Below are positions 17,590-25,681 of a stretch of DNA of 64,000 bases, piece by piece; position 1 is the stretch's first letter, and every line of letters starts with the position of its first letter. This DNA is from Hyphomicrobium sp. (lineage in GTDB: Bacteria > Pseudomonadota > Alphaproteobacteria > Rhizobiales > Hyphomicrobiaceae). A program made the position numbers and the translations under genes. The stretch spans positions 1-64,000 of the forward strand of contig PERL01000016.1 of the NCBI GenBank assembly GCA_002928735.1, read 5' to 3'. The notes below the pieces were generated by a model. The model worked only from the letters and a program-made list of their open reading frames with translations. It was not told where the DNA came from and ran no database searches.

Positions 17590-18063
17590 ATGGCCATCGC
17601 ACTTTCATTACAGCAATACCTCGACGGACGGGGATGTTCGTACGATGTCGTATCTCATGAGCGCACGCTCCACGCCACCGATACCGCAGACGTCAGTGAC
17701 GTTCCAAAGGACAACCTGGCCAAGGGTGTCTTGATGAAATGCAAAGACGGCTACCTTCTTGCAGTCGTCCCAGCGTCCTGCCAAGTCGATCTCGACGCCG
17801 TCGCAAGTTTCATCCGGCACCCCGTCGGGCTGGCAACGGAGGAGGAGGTGACCACCGTATTCGCAGATTGCGATGTGGGAGCCATTCCGCCCGTCGGCAG
17901 TGCTTATGGATTGACCTCCGTGATTGACGACCGGTTGGAGGGCCTCAACGAAGTCTACTTCGACGGCGGCGATCACCGCACACTCATCCATCTCAATGGA
18001 CGGGATTTTCACAGACTGACTGCCGATGTTCCGCACGCGCAGATCGCTGTTCGGAACCATTAG
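17590..18063 (+). CDS. YbaK/ProX-type aminoacyl-tRNA deacylase-like protein
   Basis: A 157-residue protein of the YbaK/EbsC fold, which hydrolyses mischarged aminoacyl-tRNAs in trans. Visible family marks are an N-terminal YDVVSHERTLHATDTA segment, KGVLMKCKDGYLLAVVPAS in the core, and a C-terminal YFDGGDHRTLIHLNG, which resembles the conserved GG-x-R/H region. ATG at 17590 is preceded by AGGAAGG. In alphaproteobacterial accessory clusters, similar short proteins occur beside CBS and stress genes; the exact substrate is unclear. Confidence 0.75.
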   Translation: MAIALSLQQYLDGRGCSYDVVSHERTLHATDTADVSDVPKDNLAKGVLMKCKDGYLLAVVPASCQVDLDAVASFIRHPVGLATEEEVTTVFADCDVGAIPPVGSAYGLTSVIDDRLEGLNEVYFDGGDHRTLIHLNGRDFHRLTADVPHAQIAVRNH

Positions 18064-18095
18064 CGTGCGCGACACCTTTCCGCGCGGAGGCCGCT

Positions 18096-18926
18096 ATGAC
18101 TGTTATCGCAATGACGCGGGAGATTGGTGCGCGCGGGAGCGACGTTGCGATAGGACTTGCCGAACGCCTGGGGCTCGAAATCGTTCACCATGAGCTTGTC
18201 GAGCACGACATTGCTGCGCGTACGGGCCTTACAGAAGACGAGGTCCACCGGCACCTGGAAGGTGAGGCATTTCTCATCGAGCGTCTCACACTCGATAAGC
18301 GACGGCTCTCTCGCTACACGGCACAGGAAATCCTTGAGCTGGCGACGAAGGACAACGTGCTCATTCGCGGCTGGGGCGCGACGTATCTGCTGAGAATGAT
18401 ACCACATGTTGTTTGTGTCCGCATTTGCGCACCGATGGCCTATCGCGAACGTACGCTAATCGAAAGGCTTGGTCTTTCTGGCCCGGTGGCGGCACAAAGT
18501 GAAATAGCTCACAGCGACGCTGCTCATAACGGTGTAATGCAACGGTTCTTCGGGGTTGATTGGCAGGATCCCACCCTTTATGCAGCCGTGCTGAATACCG
18601 CACGCATACCGATCCGAGATTGTGTGGATCTTATCGTCCGACTCACGGAAAGCGTCGCGTTCCGCGACACACCGCAATCGCGGCAGGTACTTTTCGATCA
18701 GCTTGTTCGTGAGCGCGTGAGATTCGCATTGGATCGGCGGTTCGGTCCTAGTGGTCTGCAGAGCGGCATTGATGCCCACGTTCTAGATGGCAGAGTGCTC
18801 TTAATCGGCGCCACGACGGATGAACAGCTTATCGTCGACGCTGTGCGATGCACTCACGGCATCGAAGGCGTCAAAGCTGTTGAATGTCAAATCAGGCACA
18901 TTGCTTTCGTACCTCATGCAAACTGA
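18096..18926 (+). CDS. cytidylate kinase-like protein with C-terminal BON-like segment
   Basis: A 276-residue protein whose N-terminal two-thirds resemble the AAK/cytidylate-kinase-like family: TREIGARGSDVAIGLAERLG is the nucleotide-binding start (a variant P-loop, G-x-R-G-S), with a later VLIRGWGATYLL segment. The final 70 residues (GLQSGIDAHVLDGRVLLIG and VDAVRCTHGIEGVKAVE) look like a BON domain, which binds membranes or phospholipid in other proteins. The nucleotide specificity is not predictable. It follows the YbaK-like gene by 32 bp and precedes a CBS protein, suggesting a stress- or energy-sensing operon. Confidence 0.7.
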   Translation: MTVIAMTREIGARGSDVAIGLAERLGLEIVHHELVEHDIAARTGLTEDEVHRHLEGEAFLIERLTLDKRRLSRYTAQEILELATKDNVLIRGWGATYLLRMIPHVVCVRICAPMAYRERTLIERLGLSGPVAAQSEIAHSDAAHNGVMQRFFGVDWQDPTLYAAVLNTARIPIRDCVDLIVRLTESVAFRDTPQSRQVLFDQLVRERVRFALDRRFGPSGLQSGIDAHVLDGRVLLIGATTDEQLIVDAVRCTHGIEGVKAVECQIRHIAFVPHAN

Positions 18927-18974
18927 GAGACCAATACACTTTCCAAGGCGGACATAAATTTGTGGAGGCTGATC

Positions 18975-19397
18975 ATGAAGGTCAAAGATGTGATGCATAA
19001 GGGCGTGGAATGGGTCGGCCCGGATACCCCCGTCTCAGAACTCGCGCGACTGATGCTCAAGCACGATATTGGGTCGATTCCAATCGGCGAAGACGACCGG
19101 TTGATCGGCATGGTGACAGATCGCGATATCGTCTGCCGGGGGATCGCCGATGATGGATTTGATGTTCGCAGCGCGACGGCTAGAGACGTCATGACGAGCG
19201 AGATTCACTGTTGCAGCGAAGCGGACGATTTGTCGAAGGCGGTAAAGCACATGGAGGAACTGAAAGTGCGACGTCTGCCTGTGATCAACAAGAGCAGCCG
19301 TTTGGTTGGCATGCTTGCATTGGGAGACATCAGCAATGCTGCGCCGCGCGAACTTTTAGCCGATTGCATTAAGAGTGTATCAGCGCATCATCACTGA
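18975..19397 (+). CDS. CBS domain pair protein
   Basis: A 140-residue protein consisting of two CBS motifs: VKDVMHKGVEWVGPDTPVSE to IGMVTDRDIVCRG, then ARDVMTSEIHCCSEADDLS to VGMLALGDIS. Such stand-alone Bateman modules bind adenosine nucleotides and modulate partner proteins. GGAGG six bases before ATG 18975 fixes the start. Located in the cluster with the kinase-like and YbaK-like genes, it may sense adenylate charge; no partner is obvious from sequence. Confidence 0.9.
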   Translation: MKVKDVMHKGVEWVGPDTPVSELARLMLKHDIGSIPIGEDDRLIGMVTDRDIVCRGIADDGFDVRSATARDVMTSEIHCCSEADDLSKAVKHMEELKVRRLPVINKSSRLVGMLALGDISNAAPRELLADCIKSVSAHHH

Positions 19398-19557
19398 AAT
19401 TGGTGTGTCTCCCAGGCCGGCGTGAGGAGTATGGCGACAGAGACCTACACACTTCACGTCACAGCCGCCCTCGGTAGGTGAAGGATACGGCATGGCTGGG
19501 GGCACTCTAGAGCGACATAGGTGAGGCAAGAAAGCGCCCTTTGATCAACCTGGACCG

Positions 19558-19902
19558 ATGAGGTCTCAGCAGATGATTGTGCCGCCTCAGTACAGCGCTT
19601 TTGACGGACGCAGACGGGCCGAATTCTTTATGTTGCGCAACGTGGTTCAAGCGGGCCCGGTCATCGGTCGCTACGCCGGAGCGGAGATTTACCAGAGCAT
19701 CGTGGACGAATGGGGCCGTCGATATATTTTTGTCGGTATCGCCACTATTCGACGGGAGGGTGACTACGACTGCGATGCCTTAAGAACCGGAGAATTCATT
19801 TTAGCTCCCGGTCTGGTTTATCGGCTTGACCGAATACCCCCAACCTTATGGGAGCTTTTTTGCCGCATTCTTAAGCGAAATCGCAGTGGCCTTACGAACT
19901 GA
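19558..19902 (+). CDS. hypothetical protein
   Basis: A 114-residue protein that I do not recognise. It has no signal peptide or membrane segment. The middle is Tyr- and Arg-rich (GRYAGAEIYQSIVDEWGRRYIFVGIA) and a second in-frame ATG lies at 19573. The ribosome-binding site is weak. Codon use looks like its neighbours and the frame is intact, so I keep it as a probable gene. The stop overlaps the open frame of a DUF302 remnant. Confidence 0.5.
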   Translation: MRSQQMIVPPQYSAFDGRRRAEFFMLRNVVQAGPVIGRYAGAEIYQSIVDEWGRRYIFVGIATIRREGDYDCDALRTGEFILAPGLVYRLDRIPPTLWELFCRILKRNRSGLTN

Positions 19903-20111
19903 CGCGGAAGCCTAAAGCAACCGGTCCTGAGTTCGCACACAGGGCCCTGCAGAGCGAGGACATGATCGGAACGATGCTACCCTGTCATGTCGTCGTCCAG
20001 GAAATGAGCAAGGGTTCGGTCGAGGTGTCCGCTGTCGTTTCCGTTGCTTCGATGATGGCTGTCGCGAATTCGAAGTCGGTTGATGAGCTTGCCGCGGATT
20101 TTTTGAAGTAG
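19875..20111 (+). pseudogene. DUF302 domain protein, N-terminally truncated remnant
   Basis: In this frame AHRALQSED is followed by MIGTMLPCHVVVQEM and VEVSAVVSVASMMAVANS, which is the C-terminal half of the DUF302 fold (normally I-G-x-x-L-P-C-N-V-x-V, then an acidic D-P-x-x-x-M segment). The N-terminal half is missing, an in-frame TAA lies just before the open stretch, and the usual D-P pair is lost. DUF302 proteins often accompany CBS and other stress genes in proteobacteria, which fits the location. Confidence 0.7.
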
Positions 20112-20538
20112 CAGTTCGATGCCAGGGCCGTGAGCGTCATGTTCAAGCCTCGCTGTCATCACAACAAGACTTGGGCGACAACCTGGGTCTGCCGAGGTTC
20201 CAGTTCCGGTCGAACACTTCATGGTCATGGTTGCGGCGCATCAGAACCATTGGTGCGCATCGGCGACCTGCCTCTTGGATTGCTATGCCGCCTACCTAGT
20301 ATCTCGCCACTGCAACTCCGACATCAGCACCAGATGCCAATGGACACCTCGATACAATTGCCAGCGTCATTTACAACGAATTCAGCACAAGGCTTCTTGT
20401 TTAGTTTCCGACAAAAACCAATCGTCTGAGTCGTGTTTAGTGAATTTAGTGATGGTTGCAGCCCGCTTTTTGCTCGATGACCGCGGAACTTTTACCGTTA
20501 CCTGGCGGTTGCGGTAATAGGAAAGCGAGGCGAATGAA
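20112..20538. other. 427-bp region without a recognisable gene
   Basis: Both strands contain only short open frames with no protein-family resemblance. The base composition is less GC-rich toward the right. The GAGG ribosome-binding site of the next gene lies at the end. Probably decayed sequence. Confidence 0.5.
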
Positions 20539-21027
20539 ATGTTCAGGTCCCCGATCCGATCTGCTGTCGCAATGAGCGGGCTTGCTTACGCTACTTGCGC
20601 TTTTGCTACAGCAGAGCCGGGACGTGCCGCATTCGGCGTCAGCGGTCGCCTGACCTGCACTGCAGACGTCACCTACGGCGATGCATCTCGCCCGCTGTCG
20701 TGCAACTTTCAATTGACGGATGGGAATACCGCTCGCTTCGCAGGAGCAATCGAGCAGAAGGGCGGCACAGGTGACGACCGGCAGCCGCCTGCCAAGCGCG
20801 TTTTCGTCTGGGTCGTGCATGGCCCACCAGGCATCGTTGCGAAAGATCTTACCGGCATCTTTGTGAGAAGGAACCCTCCGCAAGCCCCGCTGCAACCGGG
20901 TTTCGAGAATGCGCTGATCAGTTCAAATGGCGCGATCGCTCTACTACCTGTTTCCGGCAAGGAGCAGGTGTCAGGTGACCCCACAGTGACGGTTCTGCAG
21001 CTCAATCTTAAGGCTGTTTCGGTTTAG
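20539..21027 (+). CDS. hypothetical exported protein, DUF992-like
   Basis: A 162-residue protein with a signal peptide (SGLAYATCAFA-TAEPG) and a mature part with two cysteines in GRLTCTADVTYG and PLSCNFQLTDG, followed by a beta-rich domain. The paired-Cys GxLTC...LSCxF pattern resembles DUF992, a family of small periplasmic proteins of unknown function in alphaproteobacteria, but I am not certain. It is followed one base later by the GTG of the AI-2E-family transporter, suggesting coupling. Confidence 0.6.
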   Translation: MFRSPIRSAVAMSGLAYATCAFATAEPGRAAFGVSGRLTCTADVTYGDASRPLSCNFQLTDGNTARFAGAIEQKGGTGDDRQPPAKRVFVWVVHGPPGIVAKDLTGIFVRRNPPQAPLQPGFENALISSNGAIALLPVSGKEQVSGDPTVTVLQLNLKAVSV

Positions 21028-21028
21028 A

Positions 21029-22102
21029 GTGGTGACACACCATACGTTGAGAAAATCCGCCGTCCGGCAAGTTGACGTCTGGGTACGCAACGCCTTGTCG
21101 GCGAGTGTGACGTTGATAGGCGTGGCGGCGGGAGTGTTTCTCGTCTGGCAGGCGAGCGACGCACTGATGCTCATCCTGGTCAGCATCGTGGCGGCGGTCG
21201 CACTCAGCGGGGCTGCGGACGGATTGTCGACGTACACAGGAGCGTCGCGACAATGGTCGCTTTTGAGCGTACTCATTTTTATCGTCGCGGCGATCGCGAT
21301 CGGAGTGTGGTTTGGCGGCGCCACACTCCTCGACCAGTTTCAATCCTACGTTAGATCTGTTCGCGGCATCGTGATGGCCGCGCAGGACTTCATAGAACGC
21401 GGTGCAGGCGGCCTGTTTCCTGCCGGGACTGTTGCCGTGAACGAAGTCATGCCGCGCTTTGCTGCCGTGTTCAACAGCGCAACATGGCTGCTGACGGCGG
21501 TGACTGGAGGGGTTCTCAACGCGGTTTTAATCGCATTTCTTGCTAGCTTTCTTGCGTGGCATCCGGGGGCATATACGTCAGGACTTCTGCGGCTCATACC
21601 GCCCGCGAGGCGCAGTGATGTAGGGAATGCGCTAACCCGCGCCGGACGGGCGGTGAGAATGTGGCTCTTGGGCCAGTCAGTGAGCATGGTCGTCATCTTT
21701 GCGGCGTCGCTCATCGCTTTATGGGCAGTCGAAATGCCCTACGCGATTTTGTTGGCTTTTCTGGCTGGCATTCTCACTTTCGTTCCGACGATTGGCCCCG
21801 TCATTGCTGGCATCGCGATTACCTTGGCCGGGTTTTCAGCGAGTGTAACGATGGGTCTGTATGGCCTAGCGCTATACGTGGCCATTCAATTCATTGAAAC
21901 GTATATCATCACGCCCATAGTACAGAAAGAAGCAGTGCATCTTCCTCCGGCTGCGACATTGGGTGCCCAGCTTATCGGTGGTGTCCTTTTAGGGCCCCTC
22001 GGCTTCGCCTTTGCCGTTCCGCTGGCAGCGGCTCTGTCCGCCCTCGTGCTTTCCCTCTATGTCGAGCCGAACGAGCATCGGGCGTCCGTAGCAGCAGAGT
22101 GA
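21029..22102 (+). CDS. AI-2E family (TqsA/PerM-like) membrane transporter
   Basis: A 357-residue polytopic membrane protein with eight or so hydrophobic segments and the family's C-terminal signature FVPTIGPVIAG, followed by FIETYIITPIVQKEAVHLPP and a final LGPLGFAFAVPLAA. AI-2E-family proteins are possible exporters or Na+/H+ antiporters; the name does not imply a role in autoinducer transport here. GTG start one base after the preceding gene. The substrate is unknown. Confidence 0.88.
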   Translation: MVTHHTLRKSAVRQVDVWVRNALSASVTLIGVAAGVFLVWQASDALMLILVSIVAAVALSGAADGLSTYTGASRQWSLLSVLIFIVAAIAIGVWFGGATLLDQFQSYVRSVRGIVMAAQDFIERGAGGLFPAGTVAVNEVMPRFAAVFNSATWLLTAVTGGVLNAVLIAFLASFLAWHPGAYTSGLLRLIPPARRSDVGNALTRAGRAVRMWLLGQSVSMVVIFAASLIALWAVEMPYAILLAFLAGILTFVPTIGPVIAGIAITLAGFSASVTMGLYGLALYVAIQFIETYIITPIVQKEAVHLPPAATLGAQLIGGVLLGPLGFAFAVPLAAALSALVLSLYVEPNEHRASVAAE

Positions 22103-22346
22103 CGGAGTGCAGTCACCTCAATTGCCGGATTGAACTTTCGGCTGGCACGAGCGCGTGAGCTTCGAGTGAGCACCGCCAGAAGTCACACCTGTGGGCTAGA
22201 GCTCTTTTTTGGGCTCTGCGGATCCCGGCTTGCCACACTTCAGCGCCCCTTGTGAGCCATTCGTCTGCGATCCACCATGAAACACGAACGGCGATCCGTT
22301 GGCTCCAGTCTAAGGAACGAATCGCGTGGTGGACCGTTGCCGTTTC

Positions 22347-22541
22347 ATGAACGGAACTAGTGGCTCACTTCTTGTGCTGGTCGTCTGTGTGGTAACGCCA
22401 GATTTAGCTTTTGGAGGCATCAACCCGCCGGCGCCGCCGGGAAGCCCCGGACCGCACAACTCTAACCCGCGGCCGAATCCCATTCCCGGACCGGCTAATC
22501 CCGGTGCGCCACCGGCTCTTCCTCCATCGTTGCCGCGTTAA
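22347..22541 (+). CDS. small proline-rich exported protein
   Basis: A 64-residue protein with a signal peptide-like hydrophobic start (SGSLLVLVVCVVTPDLAFG) followed by a tail of Pro, Gly and Asn (PAPPGSPGPHNSNPRPNPIPGP). It may be a small periplasmic or cell-surface peptide. A GTG at 22326 would add seven residues. Short, low-complexity proteins like this are easily over-called, so confidence is modest. Confidence 0.4.
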   Translation: MNGTSGSLLVLVVCVVTPDLAFGGINPPAPPGSPGPHNSNPRPNPIPGPANPGAPPALPPSLPR

Positions 22542-22546
22542 GTTGA

Positions 22547-22954
22547 TTGGCCCGAAAAGAAGACCTTTTTTGTCGGCATCGGAAAGTGCGCTCTTCAGTA
22601 ATCCGGCTGTTGAAATATGCCTTCCAGGAAGGCGGCATCTCGATGCCCGACGAGGCCCGAGAGGTCATCTTTCCGCACGGCGTCCCAGTCACCATGCTTG
22701 CCGGCAAACAGGAGCTGACGCCTAGGAGTCGGCCGGTCAAATCGCCATTCCGACTGCCAGCTAAGGAAGTGGACACGCCATCCACACGAGCTGAGGGTGG
22801 GCTTGCGAGCGACGCAGATATGATCAAGGAACAAGCACGCAATTCACAGCCCTTGAACCTTGGCGAGAACCTGCTGGAAGCTTCCTCCAGCTCTTCGTCA
22901 GCTGCTAATGCGAGGACGAAGCACGGCGACCACCGAGAGGAACCCAGTGCATGA
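22547..22954 (+). CDS. hypothetical protein coupled to DUF2254 gene
   Basis: A 135-residue hydrophilic protein, unrecognised. The TTG start is five bases after the previous stop; an internal ATG at 22643 (MPDEAREVIF) is an alternative. The C-terminal part is Ser-rich (EASSSSSSAANA). Its stop overlaps the ATG of the DUF2254 gene (ATGA), the main argument that the frame is translated. Confidence 0.45.
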   Translation: MARKEDLFCRHRKVRSSVIRLLKYAFQEGGISMPDEAREVIFPHGVPVTMLAGKQELTPRSRPVKSPFRLPAKEVDTPSTRAEGGLASDADMIKEQARNSQPLNLGENLLEASSSSSSAANARTKHGDHREEPSA

Positions 22955-24291
22955 TCCCGAGACTGCAGCATTGGTGGCAGGAGACGAGAGCAAGCTTCTG
23001 GTTCGTTCCCGCAGTGATCGTCTTGTCCGCAGTTGGGCTTGCTTCCGGCCTGATTTTCTTAGACGCGACTGTTGACCTGCATGTTGACAAGAGATGGCCT
23101 CTGATCTTCGGCGCCGGTGCGGCCGGCTCACGCGGCCTGCTCTCAGCCGTCGCCAGCTCGATGATCACAGTGGCTGGTGTGGTGTTCTCCATTACAATCG
23201 TGGCCCTGTCGCTGACTTCCAGCCAATACACATCGCGGGTCCTGCGCAACTTTATGCGAGACCGCAACAATCAGATGGTGCTTGGCGTGTTCCTGGGCAT
23301 CTTCGCCTATTGTCTGGTGGTGCTAAGGGTCATACGAGGTGGTGATGAAGGTGCATTTGTCCCTTCGCTCGCCGTGCTGGGAGGCTTGATTCTAGGGTTC
23401 GTTGGCATCGGCTATCTGATATTTTTCATTCACTACATTTCGATGTCCATCCAGTCGTCGAGCATTATTGCAGCCGCCGCCAAGGAGACCATCGATGCGG
23501 TCGATAACTTGTTTCCCGAGGACGTAGGTCATGATGTCGATCCAAATACGGTCGGCGACTCGGAACTCGCTTTCCATGACCTAGTTTGGGTTGCTGTTCC
23601 AGCACACAAAACCGGCTACATCCAACGAATCGACGGAGACTCTCTTCTGGCTTTTGCGCGAGAACGAAAAGCCATTGTGCGCATGGAGTACGGCATAGGC
23701 GAGTTTGTCGTTGAGGGAACTCCGTTGATCTCAGTGGCCGGCCCTGGTGTGTCCGGCGACGACAACCAATCAGCTGACGAACTCGATGACATCTACGTCA
23801 TTAGTCCGCATCGTACGGTGGAGCAGGATGCCAGCTTCGGCGTCCGCCAACTCGTGGATATTGCCCTCAAAGCGTTGTCACCGGGTATTAACGACACGAC
23901 TACCGCGGTGATGTGCGTGCACTATCTGGCGGCGATCTTGGTTCGGCTTGCATCGCGACCCATTGCGACTGTCCGCCGTTTTGACAAAGGTGAGCTGCGC
24001 GTGATTACCCGAGGTCCTAGTTTCGCGAGCCTGTTGGCCGAAGCATTTGACCAGATTCGACAGAATGCCGCAGGAAACGTCGCGGTTCTCTCGTGCTTGC
24101 TGAGCGCTCTAAAACTCATCGCCGGTCAGACCGCCGATTTTAAACGCCGGGAAGCCCTGCGGCAGCAAGCGAACCTGATCTTCGCTGTGGCCGAGCGCAC
24201 TATAACCTCTCCCTATGACAGCACTCGCGTAAAGGCTATCTGGACAAGTCTTTGCCAAGTACTCGACAAGCCAAGTGGGCACAAGTGTTGA
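22951..24291 (+). CDS. DUF2254 membrane protein
   Basis: A 446-residue protein with four N-terminal transmembrane segments (FWFVPAVIVLSAVGLASGLI, then SSMITVAGVVFSITIVALSL, VLGVFLGIFAYCLVVLRVI and VLGGLILGFVGIGYLIFFI) and a large soluble C-terminal part containing KTGYIQRIDGDSLL and DIALKALSPGINDTTTAV, both typical of DUF2254. The family is widespread and unassigned; the SPGINDP-like motif is its most conserved point. It overlaps the preceding small gene by four bases. Confidence 0.9.
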   Translation: MIPRLQHWWQETRASFWFVPAVIVLSAVGLASGLIFLDATVDLHVDKRWPLIFGAGAAGSRGLLSAVASSMITVAGVVFSITIVALSLTSSQYTSRVLRNFMRDRNNQMVLGVFLGIFAYCLVVLRVIRGGDEGAFVPSLAVLGGLILGFVGIGYLIFFIHYISMSIQSSSIIAAAAKETIDAVDNLFPEDVGHDVDPNTVGDSELAFHDLVWVAVPAHKTGYIQRIDGDSLLAFARERKAIVRMEYGIGEFVVEGTPLISVAGPGVSGDDNQSADELDDIYVISPHRTVEQDASFGVRQLVDIALKALSPGINDTTTAVMCVHYLAAILVRLASRPIATVRRFDKGELRVITRGPSFASLLAEAFDQIRQNAAGNVAVLSCLLSALKLIAGQTADFKRREALRQQANLIFAVAERTITSPYDSTRVKAIWTSLCQVLDKPSGHKC

Positions 24292-24297
24292 ACCCGC

Positions 24298-24586
24298 AGC
24301 CGGTGAAATGGCACTGAATTTGCCACTCCGCGTCTTGCACTAACTGTGTCTGCTCATGGCCCTTAACTGAACTCACGAGATGGCGGGCGTGTTCGATCCA
24401 ATAGCTCCCGCACGCTCCGTCGAGCGTGATGTTGTTGGACTTCTGGCTGACCTTGGTCTTGCGCGCGTGTTCGCGATCGTCCTCTTGAAACTGCTTGGCG
24501 ATACGACTGGCGTCTCGACGGGATGCAGTTTCAGTGCTTCGGCGAATCCGGTGGCCGTTGATGCAGTATTCGACCCACCAGGTCAT
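24298..24586 (-). pseudogene. tyrosine integrase remnant (N-terminal part)
   Basis: The minus strand encodes MTWWVEYCINGHRIRRSTET, ASRRDASRIAKQF, and later NITLDGACGSYWIEHARH, which is the arm-binding and SAM-like N-terminal region of phage integrases. The similarity ends within about 90 residues and no catalytic domain follows; the frame then runs toward the end of the DUF2254 gene. It is therefore a truncated relic, unrelated in sequence to the intact integrase near the left end. Confidence 0.75.
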
Positions 24587-24917
24587 TGCGTAGGTCCTCG
24601 CGTTGGGCAACCAATGAAGAGAAAAGCTAACCCCCACAGCTTGCAGCTGGCAGAGTAATACCCGGATCGAAATATAGTCCGTGCGAACCATTCTCCACGA
24701 CGCCGGAATACGCTCCAATCCTGACCTGCGAGCAACTACGAGAGATCGATTTGGGCCAACTCCTAGGGACTAGAGCGCTTCCCGACGGATATTGCCGCGA
24801 AAAATGGGCAGAGCGGCCGGGTAACACTCGATGTCAGTTCACATCGGCCAGCGGCCTACAGTGCGATTTGCATTTTTGATCGTAAGCATGGTGTCAATCA
24901 ATTTAAGTTCATGGATG
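24587..24917. other. non-coding stretch before the formate dehydrogenase operon
   Basis: No gene is recognised on either strand. It likely contains the promoter of the downstream formate dehydrogenase genes, but I see no convincing -35/-10 or -24/-12 pair. Confidence 0.4.
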
Positions 24918-24949
24918 CCCTCGTATAGCAGAAAGGCGAATAACGAGGG
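24918..24949 (+). promoter_or_regulatory. leader hairpin upstream of Mo-formate dehydrogenase operon
   Basis: CCCTCGT (24918-24924) is complementary to ACGAGGG (24943-24949), leaving an 18-nt loop. The right arm is continuous with the G-rich Shine-Dalgarno region (GAGGGGG), so stem formation would occlude the ribosome-binding site of the Fe-S subunit gene. It may be an operator or a translational control element. Confidence 0.4.
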
Positions 24950-24958
24950 GGCACTGCA

Positions 24959-25681
24959 ATGCAACTTTGGTCCGAGCTGAGGGAGCTGGAAGACGGCATC
25001 GACTATGGGACTCCCCCGCGCCAGGGATCACCAGTCACTCTAGAGGTCGATGGTCAAAGCATCACGGTACCGTCCGGCAGCTCGGTCATGCTGGCTGCGG
25101 CCAAGGCACGCCGAAATATCCCGAAGCTGTGTGCGACGGACACCCTCGAAGCCTGGGGAAGTTGCCGACTGTGCCTCGTCGAGATAGAGGGGCGGAGCGG
25201 TTTTCCCGCCAGTTGCACCACGATCGTCTCCGAAGGGATGGTCGTGAAGACGCAGTCTGAAAAGCTGCAACAACTGCGCAAGGGCGTTCTCGAACTATAC
25301 CTTTCCGACTTTCCCGCAGAAGACGTCGAAGGCGGCTGGAGCGAGTTCCATGACATGCTCGCGCAATGCGGCGTGAAGAGCCATCCGTACGAGCCGGCCG
25401 AAACCCATCTCGAAAGTGCGGTCGACGCCTCAAACCCCTACTTCCTGTTTGATCCAGCCAAGTGCATCGTCTGCAATCGATGTGTGCGGGCCTGCGAAGA
25501 AATACAGGGAACGTTCGCGCTAACGATCCAGGGCCGCGGCTTCGACTCCAAAGTCGCCGCCGGGCAGGACCAGACGTTCTTTCAATCCGATTGTGTCAGT
25601 TGCGGGGCCTGTGTTCAGACATGCCCGTCCCAGGCTCTCGTTGAGAAATCGCTCTTCGAAGGAGAATACAGCCGTGGCTAA
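24959..25681 (+). CDS. formate dehydrogenase iron-sulfur subunit (NuoG/FdsA N-terminal-like)
   Basis: A 240-residue protein equivalent to the N-terminal third of the large FdsA-type formate dehydrogenase. It has a plant-type [2Fe-2S] site (C58, C69, C72, C86) and two [4Fe-4S] ferredoxin motifs (C169-x2-C-x2-C-x3-C179 and C212-x2-C-x2-C-x3-C222). The acidic HxxxC region that would hold a further NuoG-type cluster is altered. Electrons from the molybdenum site would pass through this subunit to an unknown acceptor, because no diaphorase genes follow. Its stop overlaps the GTG of the catalytic gene by eight bases. Confidence 0.88.
   Translation: MQLWSELRELEDGIDYGTPPRQGSPVTLEVDGQSITVPSGSSVMLAAAKARRNIPKLCATDTLEAWGSCRLCLVEIEGRSGFPASCTTIVSEGMVVKTQSEKLQQLRKGVLELYLSDFPAEDVEGGWSEFHDMLAQCGVKSHPYEPAETHLESAVDASNPYFLFDPAKCIVCNRCVRACEEIQGTFALTIQGRGFDSKVAAGQDQTFFQSDCVSCGACVQTCPSQALVEKSLFEGEYSRG

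Noticed and set aside
22201-22232. Terminator at AGAGCTCTTTTTTGGGCTCT
   Set aside because: The T run is in the loop rather than after the stem, so it does not fit a Rho-independent terminator.
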